Origin: Thermogutta sp.
GTDB lineage: Bacteria > Planctomycetota > Planctomycetia > Pirellulales > Thermoguttaceae
Direction of reading: 5' to 3'
Assembly (NCBI GenBank): GCA_012798155.1
Contig: JAAZNR010000130.1
Coordinates: 1 to 9,398 of the forward strand
DNA: 9,398 nt
A program made the translations under genes and the position numbers. Each line of letters opens with the position of its first letter. Position 1 is the stretch's first letter. This document shows positions 5,553 through 9,398 of this stretch, piece by piece. Under the pieces are notes generated by a model that was not told the DNA's origin, searched no databases, and worked only from the letters and a program-made list of their open reading frames with translations.

Positions 5553-7214
5553 ATGAGTGATTTTCTCGAACCTGACACAAGCGTCCCCGGCCGCGAGCTG
5601 ATTCACAACCGGAACCAGCAGGCCGGCCCGGCATCCGTGCCCGCCGACGAGGCTTCGGCAAGTGCAATTCCCGAGGGGGCGAGTCTCAACGGCTGCGTCT
5701 ATCTGGTGGGAGCCGGCCCCGGAGATCCCCAATTGCTGACGCTTTGGGCGGCGGACATCCTCCGGAAGGCCGACCTCGTTCTTTACGACTACCTCGTCGA
5801 TCCTCGCGTACTCGAACTCGTCCCGCCCAAGGTGGAAAAAGTCTCCCTGGGGCATCACAGCCTCGGACATCATTGGACTCAGGATGAGATCAATCGGCGG
5901 ATCTTGCAGGCCGCGGCTCAAGGCAAGATGGTGGTGCGATTGAAGAGCGGGGATCCCGTCGTTTTCGGCCGGCAGGCGGACGAGGCGGAGGTCCTGCGGA
6001 AGGCGGGCCTTCGCGTCGTCATCATCCCCGGCATCACCGCCGGACTCGCGGTCGGTGCTCTCGGCGAGATCCCGCTTACCCATGCGCAATTCGCCTCGGC
6101 GGTCGCTTTGGTGACGGGGCAACAATCGCATGAATCACAAGCTGCCCTCTTGAACTACCAATCCTTGGCGGGGTTTCCGGGCACCCTGGTGTTTTATATG
6201 GGCGTTCGTTCGGCGTCCGTTTGGGCGACGGAACTCATGCGCCATGGCAAACCCGCCGAGACCCCCGTCGTCTTGGTTCGCCGATGCGGTCGGCCCAATC
6301 AACAAACCGTCCACACGTCATTGGGCGAAATCGCCTCCGTCATCGAACGCCGGGGCATCAAGCCCCCGGCGGTAATCGTGGTGGGAGAGGCCGCCCGGCA
6401 CGCCCCGGCCCGATCATGGTTCGTTGATCGCCCGCTGTTCGGCCGATGCTGCGTCGTCACACGCCCCGAACATCAGGTCGGTAAGATTCGGGATATGCTG
6501 GTGGAGTTGGGTGCCGAGGTCTTGACGCAGCCCGCCGTCGAAATCGTCCCCCCCGACGATTGGGCCGAAGTGGACGCGGCTATTGCCGACCTTGCGGCTT
6601 TCGACTGGGTCGTGTTCTCCAGCGCTAACGGGGTACGTTTTTTCTTCGATCGAATACGGCAACTGGGCCGGGACGCGCGGGCCTTCGGCGCGGCTCGCAT
6701 CGCCGCCATCGGCCCCGGGACGGCGGAAGAATTGCAGAGATTCCAGATCCGTGCCGACTTGCTCCCCCCCGAATTCCGAGCCGAATCCTTGGCCGAGACC
6801 CTGTCGGCTCAGGGACAAGGGCGGCGGTACCTATTGGTTCGAGCAAGCCGGGGGCGCCCCACGCTGGCGGAAGCCCTCGTTCAGGCCGGCAAGGAGGTCA
6901 AGCAGGTCGTAGCCTACGTCAACCGCGACATCGAGACGCCCAATCCCGATATCGTGGCACGCATTCGCGATGGTTCCATCCACTGGATGACCGTCACCAG
7001 CTCCTCCATCGCGGCCTCGCTCGTCAGACTTTTCGGCGAGAACCTGCGACGGGTGAGACTGGCCTCGATCAGCCCCGTCACCAGCGACACGCTGCGCGGC
7101 CTGGGTTTCGAGCCGACCGTCGAGGCCAAGGTCTATACCATGCCGGGAATTGTGGACGCCATTCGCCAATACGAAACCAAGTTGGAAGGCGGAGCAATTC
7201 CCCCGGCTCCCTAA
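5553..7214 (+). CDS. cobA/hemD: Fused uroporphyrinogen-III C-methyltransferase / uroporphyrinogen-III synthase
   Basis: This 553-residue two-domain enzyme of tetrapyrrole synthesis has a C-terminal half (HemD, about 296-545) that cyclises hydroxymethylbilane to uroporphyrinogen III. Its N-terminal half (SUMT/CobA, about 47-287) uses S-adenosylmethionine to make precorrin-2 for siroheme or cobalamin. SUMT marks are VYLVGAGPGDPQLLTLWA (49-66), LVLYDYLVDP (75-84), VRLKSGDPVVFGRQADE (128-144), PGITAGLAVG (159-168) and PLTHAQFASAVALVTG (174-189). HemD marks are VVTRPEHQVGKIRDML (301-316), VFSSANGVRFFF (354-365), AAIGPGTAEEL and VTSSSIAASL. The substrate loop reads KSGDP where KGGDP is usual, and the conserved Arg after TH is replaced by Ala. 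Residues 1-45 are a non-conserved polar extension. An in-frame stop at 5523-5525 leaves ATG 5553 as the only ATG before the SUMT domain. Its ribosome binding site is weak. Confidence 0.95.
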   Translation: MSDFLEPDTSVPGRELIHNRNQQAGPASVPADEASASAIPEGASLNGCVYLVGAGPGDPQLLTLWAADILRKADLVLYDYLVDPRVLELVPPKVEKVSLGHHSLGHHWTQDEINRRILQAAAQGKMVVRLKSGDPVVFGRQADEAEVLRKAGLRVVIIPGITAGLAVGALGEIPLTHAQFASAVALVTGQQSHESQAALLNYQSLAGFPGTLVFYMGVRSASVWATELMRHGKPAETPVVLVRRCGRPNQQTVHTSLGEIASVIERRGIKPPAVIVVGEAARHAPARSWFVDRPLFGRCCVVTRPEHQVGKIRDMLVELGAEVLTQPAVEIVPPDDWAEVDAAIADLAAFDWVVFSSANGVRFFFDRIRQLGRDARAFGAARIAAIGPGTAEELQRFQIRADLLPPEFRAESLAETLSAQGQGRRYLLVRASRGRPTLAEALVQAGKEVKQVVAYVNRDIETPNPDIVARIRDGSIHWMTVTSSSIAASLVRLFGENLRRVRLASISPVTSDTLRGLGFEPTVEAKVYTMPGIVDAIRQYETKLEGGAIPPAP

Positions 7215-7226
7215 CCCAGAGGGAGC
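7206..7226 (+). terminator. Stem-loop over the cobA/hemD stop codon
   Basis: GCTCCCT (7206-7212) pairs perfectly with AGGGAGC (7220-7226) around a 7-nt loop; the TAA stop (7212-7214) lies at the loop edge. No U-run follows, so it may be a 3'-end-protecting or Rho-related structure rather than an intrinsic terminator. Confidence 0.35.
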
Positions 7227-7332
7227 ATGAGCGATGAGAGCGCGCGGCGAAAGAAGTGTTCGGACGCCGATTGGCGGTGACGTTTTGCCCAAAACCACAG
7301 GCCGAAGCAAAAGAAGAGCGGCTTTGCGGCGT

Positions 7333-7348
7333 GGCGGTGGAATCCGCC
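7333..7348. terminator. Weak bidirectional hairpin between convergent cobA/hemD and the small membrane gene
   Basis: GGCGG (7333-7337) and CCGCC (7344-7348) pair around TGGAAT, in the 164-bp space between two convergent genes. A near-duplicate of the right side, gtggaatcYgcca, occurs at 7337-7349 and 7355-7367 (period 18 bp). No U-run is adjacent; the call rests mainly on position. Confidence 0.22.
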
Positions 7349-7378
7349 AAGAGCGTGGAATCTGCCAGGGGCATCGAT

Positions 7379-7561
7379 CTACGGGATCTCGCGATAGGTG
7401 GCGAAGCTGGCGTAACCAAGCAAAGCCGCTGCTACAAGAGAACCGACATCCATGATGACGTTCGCCTTGCCGAAGGGCAGACCGATCGCGAGGTCGAGAC
7501 CGAAGAGAAGAATCATAAGTCCCGCCGCTACCATACCAAAAACGCACAGGGCCTTAGGCAT
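7379..7561 (-). CDS. Small two-helix membrane protein, 60 residues
   Basis: On the minus strand, ATG at 7561-7559 opens a 60-residue protein. Residues about 4-27 (ALCVFGMVAAGLMILLFGLD) form a hydrophobic helix. LAIGLPFGKANVIMDVG is a short conserved-looking turn, and about 37-54 (SLVAAALLGYASFATY) form a second helix before REIP. Two helices joined by a short loop imply an inner-membrane protein. The pattern 'alVFG-hydrophobic-LDLAIG-PFG---MD-' matches small hypothetical proteins I recall from planctomycetes; function is unknown. An upstream in-frame ATG at 7591 would add ten polar residues (MGSHPWGTPL), but GGGGA lies nine to ten bases before the 7561 start, and the hydrophobic core begins directly after it. 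It converges on cobA/hemD. Not recognised as a toxin or any named family. Confidence 0.7.
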   Translation of the reverse strand: MPKALCVFGMVAAGLMILLFGLDLAIGLPFGKANVIMDVGSLVAAALLGYASFATYREIP

Positions 7562-7702
7562 TAGTGGAGTTCCCCACGGATGCGATCCCAAACCGAAGCT
7601 CTTGAGCCGGCCGCTTCAAACTCGTCTCTCGCCCCTCATGGCTCGGCGGTGGAGTCATGCTGAGTCTTGTCGCCCATTTCCTACGGTGACGCAGATTGAA
7701 AA

Positions 7703-7731
7703 AGTATGATCTCTTCAGCAATTGCTTTCAA
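7703..7731 (-). promoter_or_regulatory. Candidate promoter for the small membrane protein
   Basis: On the minus strand TTGAAA (complement of 7726-7731; five of six to -35 consensus) is followed after 17 bp by CATACT (complement of 7703-7708; four of six to -10 consensus), in a locally AT-richer stretch. It would give a leader of about 135 nt before the ATG at 7561. Confidence 0.35.
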
Positions 7732-7890
7732 CCTGAGGTCGTGCCGCTACGGCCGCACCCCAAGAATTCCGACAACGGGGCCGCCCGTCGATCTCGAAAG
7801 GTCGCCGCCGGTAATCAGTTAAATCGGTTAAGCCGGGAACGTAATTCAGCCGTCGCGATAGGACGGGTCAAGGCCCCGAAAGCGTCAGCC

Positions 7891-7925
7891 GCGAGGCCGC
7901 CCCTCGAAACCGATTCGAGACTCGC
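7891..7925. other. Compound intergenic hairpin
   Basis: CTCGAA (7903-7908) pairs with TTCGAG (7914-7919) around ACCGA, and GCGAG (7891-7895) pairs with CTCGC (7921-7925) outside it, with a 7/1-nt asymmetric internal loop. There are eleven Watson-Crick pairs. No U-run follows. Role unknown. Confidence 0.35.
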
Positions 7926-8067
7926 TGTCAATTATCCATGCTAATCACTCTCGCCAGATTAACAATAGCATTCCCCCCATGTTGTGGGAAGTCGATACCC
8001 ACCCACGAGAGATTTGGGTAAGATGTGCTAACCTGACTCAAAATATGCGCGGACCTCGCTCAAAAAA

Positions 8068-8233
8068 TGGCTCTTCCGGTTCTGGGTGCGAAACACGGAG
8101 AACACGCAAGCTAGCTCTGCTGTCGCGTACATCACGAGGCAATCCCATAACCTCTTGCTTTGGCGTTACTTCGCTCGCACAAGCAAGTGGCATGCCTCAA
8201 AAAACTTTCGCGCACCTCAAACCAGAAGAGCCA
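8068..8233. repeat. 23-bp imperfect inverted repeat pair enclosing 120 bp
   Basis: 8068-8090 (tggctcttccggttctgg...) matches the reverse complement of 8211-8233 at 19 of 23 positions. Just inside the left arm, 8090-8107 (gaaacacggagaacacgc) resembles the gaaacRcRgag arms of the element at 831-905. Together these suggest a relic of a small non-autonomous mobile or REP-type element about 166 bp long. No open frame for a transposase and no clear target duplication were found. Confidence 0.4.
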
Positions 8234-8520
8234 AAAACTGTCGGACGACAACCTGCAAGGCTGTCACCGCGAGCGAGGCCGACCTCCCGCACCGACGTCA
8301 AGGAATCGAGCGCACCCGGTCAATCGAGCGGGCGGATAAGGGACACGATGAATCCGCACCAGTTAGTGGGGGCGTGATATACTCTTTCCGGAGGGGCGTG
8401 CCCCGGAGGGCTACGCTGGATCTCTTTACGTTTAGGAGCGTGACGCAGTAGCCCCCCAGGGACTCGGCGACCGATTCTCATGCACTTTCGAATGATCTTG
8501 ACGTCCCTTGAGGCCTCGTT

Positions 8521-8558
8521 AGGCAAGCATACCGCGTATCAGGCAAGCATACCGCGTA
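8521..8558. repeat. Direct repeat of 18 bp, period 20 bp
   Basis: 8521-8538 and 8541-8558 are identical copies of aggcaagcataccgcgta separated by TC. Each contains ATACcgcGTA; in the first copy the following T completes a perfect ATAC/GTAT dyad. The spacing of two helical turns would place two proteins on the same DNA face. It lies 195 bp upstream of the gene at 8753. Confidence 0.75.
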
Positions 8559-8588
8559 GATGTTTGCACGGACGAAAAGATTATCGTT

Positions 8589-8614
8589 GCCGGTTTGGTA
8601 TCCGGGCCGGCTTT
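8589..8614 (+). terminator. Terminator-like hairpin with T-run
   Basis: GCCGG (8589-8593) pairs with CCGGC (8607-8611), followed directly by TTTT (8612-8615 region). ACGAAAAG (8572-8579) and CTTTTCGT (8611-8618) are also perfect complements and can extend or replace the inner stem. The 13-nt loop and short stem make this weak. No clear plus-strand transcript precedes it, so it could end a short leader or an unrecognised RNA. Confidence 0.3.
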
Positions 8615-8676
8615 TCGTTGCAGCCGGCAACTTAGCGCGTCAGAATGATGTTTACCGACTCCTAATGGGCTGAGGC

Positions 8677-8702
8677 GGAAATCGGCCGTACGACCGGTTT
8701 CC
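8677..8702 (+). promoter_or_regulatory. Nine-bp leader hairpin before the right-edge gene
   Basis: GGAAATCGG (8677-8685) pairs with CCGGTTTCC (8694-8702), nine pairs with one G-U, around an 8-nt loop containing the palindrome CGTACG. It ends 50 nt before the ATG at 8753 and 37 nt before the ribosome binding site, so it would sit in the 5' UTR if transcription begins upstream. Confidence 0.4.
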
Positions 8703-8739
8703 ATTGCATCGCATTCGTCACGGCGTTCGAGCGAGCGGC

Positions 8740-8744
8740 AGGAG
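8740..8744 (+). promoter_or_regulatory. Ribosome binding site for the right-edge gene
   Basis: AGGAG ends 8 nt before the ATG at 8753, a near-ideal Shine-Dalgarno site that fixes the start of this gene. Confidence 0.7.
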
Positions 8745-8752
8745 CGGGGAAC

Positions 8753-9398
8753 ATGTCTTTGTTGCTGCCAGTCTATCTTGGCGTCGCCTGCCTGGGGGTC
8801 GAGGTCGGCTGGCGGCCCTTGCCCAACGGCGGAACGGAATACGTGATTCGCGTATCCCCGGAGGAGCTGGCCGATTTGGAATTGGGCGATATCATCGCGG
8901 CGAGCGACGTTCCCCCCGGTTTGCCCCCGATCAAAAGCTACCGCATCGAAGTGGGACGCGGACCGGTCGAACGCCTGGTTCCCTCTTCCATCCCTGGGAC
9001 CTCTGAGAGGGCTGAATCGTCGCAAAACCCTTCGGCCGCCGACAATCAGCAGTCCGCCCCGTCGGGCTTGGCTCCTCTGCCTACGACGGTACCTTCGGTT
9101 TTCACTGAACCGGCCGCTCCTCAGCCGACAGAAACCTCGCTCACGGACCCACCGCAGCAGTCGGGGCGGGGACAAAGATCGGTCAAGCCGACGGAAAGCG
9201 ATCCTGATTCGCAATCTGAACCCGATTCGCAAGCTGAAGAGGCCTCTCGGCTCCAGCAAACTGGAGACTGGCAACCCCCCACAAAGACGGGCGAGGCTTC
9301 CGTCGAGTCGCCGGGCAAGAACTCCGAATCGCTGATCAATACGCTAGCCCTTTCGGGGATGACCGCTTCCTTCGCGGCGGTGCTTTACATTGGTTGGG
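8753..9398 (+). CDS. Membrane-anchored protein with N-terminal 'GWRPLPNGG' domain (3' end outside window)
   Basis: From the ATG at 8753 the frame is open to the window edge, giving 215 residues with no stop. Residues 1-16 are hydrophobic (MSLLLPVYLGVACLG). About 17-75 form a compact conserved-looking domain: VEVGWRPLPNGGTEYVIRVS, PEELADLELGDIIAASDVPP and IKSYRIEVGRGPVERLVP. About 80-190 are a Ser/Pro/Gln/Glu-rich linker with a six-residue repeat (DSQSEP, DSQAEE at about 152-163). Residues 193-215 (LINTLALSGMTASFAAVLYI, then GW) are a membrane helix cut by the edge. The combination of 'GW-PLP-GG-EY-I' domain, low-complexity linker and late helix is one I recall from uncharacterised planctomycete proteins; no function is known. 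Whether the N-terminal hydrophobic stretch is a signal sequence is unclear because it lacks a basic start. Confidence 0.8.
   Translation, partial: MSLLLPVYLGVACLGVEVGWRPLPNGGTEYVIRVSPEELADLELGDIIAASDVPPGLPPIKSYRIEVGRGPVERLVPSSIPGTSERAESSQNPSAADNQQSAPSGLAPLPTTVPSVFTEPAAPQPTETSLTDPPQQSGRGQRSVKPTESDPDSQSEPDSQAEEASRLQQTGDWQPPTKTGEASVESPGKNSESLINTLALSGMTASFAAVLYIGW

Larger units (their letters stand above)
7562..8752. other. 1.2-kb region without a supportable gene
   Basis: No frame here reads like a protein. The longest plus-strand frames (7979-8377 and 8086-8451) use third-position A/T freely, unlike the strongly GC3-biased neighbours, have no ribosome binding site or recognisable domain, and overlap each other. 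What it does hold: a minus-strand promoter (7703-7731), a compound hairpin (7891-7925), a 23-bp imperfect inverted-repeat pair (8068-8233), a GGGG-cgtg-CCCC hairpin (8393-8404), a 20-bp-period direct repeat (8521-8558), a terminator-like hairpin (8589-8614) and a leader hairpin (8677-8702). About 7930-8240 looks more AT-rich than its surroundings. It could be a decayed gene, a decayed mobile element or an unrecognised RNA. Confidence 0.6.

Noticed and set aside
5331..6131. 266-residue open frame on the minus strand
   Set aside because: Antisense to the SUMT domain and the upstream repeat region; no independent support.
7696..7944. 82-residue open frame starting at TTG
   Set aside because: It overlaps the minus-strand promoter candidate and a hairpin, and shows no hydrophobic or domain pattern.
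7979..8377. 132-residue open frame on the plus strand
   Set aside because: No ribosome binding site, no recognisable motif, weak third-position GC bias compared with the neighbours, and it spans an inverted-repeat relic.
8378..8383. Extended -10-like TGaTATACT (8375-8383) in the gene-free region
   Set aside because: No -35 box at the right distance and no gene until 8753; could be real but is not supported.
9206..9240. 18-bp imperfect direct repeat
   Set aside because: It lies inside the coding frame and is explained by the six-residue DSQSEP/DSQAEE repeat in the low-complexity linker.
8519..9274. 251-residue open frame on the minus strand
   Set aside because: Antisense to the right-edge gene, which has a strong AGGAG site and a sensible domain layout; the Arg-rich product looks like a shadow.

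Overview
The window looks like chromosomal DNA of a planctomycete, probably in or near the Pirellulales. It is GC-rich, with mostly monocistronic or loosely spaced genes, long intergenic stretches and several protein types I associate with that phylum: a GYF-domain protein with a C-terminal membrane anchor, a short 'GWRPLPNGG' protein with a membrane anchor, a 60-residue two-helix membrane protein, and a fused uroporphyrinogen-III methyltransferase/synthase. The phylum call rests on protein style remembered from the family, not on a search. No rRNA, tRNA, CRISPR array, transposase or phage gene was seen.

Layout. 1-754 (+) is the 3' part of a GYF-domain membrane protein cut by the window edge. 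755-1318 is non-coding and holds an inverted-repeat element, a strong stem-loop and a 28-bp tandem repeat. 1319-2149 (+) is an RsuA/RluB-family rRNA pseudouridine synthase and 2284-3195 (+) is the PyrK electron-transfer subunit of dihydroorotate dehydrogenase; they may be co-transcribed. Converging on them from the minus strand are a 495-residue tetratricopeptide-repeat protein (5220-3733) and, downstream of it, ribosomal protein S20 (3614-3312). 5221-5552 is a divergent control region with a good minus-strand promoter and, on the other side, a 21-bp tandem repeat enclosed by a perfect 9-bp inverted repeat. 5553-7214 (+) is a CobA-HemD fusion. 7561-7379 (-) is a 60-residue membrane protein. 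7562-8752 is about 1.2 kb without a supportable gene but with imperfect inverted repeats, direct repeats and hairpins. 8753-9398 (+) is the 5' part of another membrane-anchored protein that runs off the end.

Functionally this is a housekeeping neighbourhood, not one system. It has rRNA modification and a ribosomal protein (translation), PyrK (pyrimidine synthesis, with FAD and a 2Fe-2S centre), and CobA-HemD (tetrapyrrole branch to siroheme/cobalamin). These sit beside planctomycete-type proteins of unknown role. Nothing here amounts to a clear new multi-gene system. The parts most worth a second look are the non-coding segments: three unrelated short tandem repeats (periods 28, 21 and 20 bp) each lie upstream of a plus-strand gene, and the leader of cobA/hemD contains mutually exclusive pairings. 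The small membrane protein and the protein at the right edge are also of interest.
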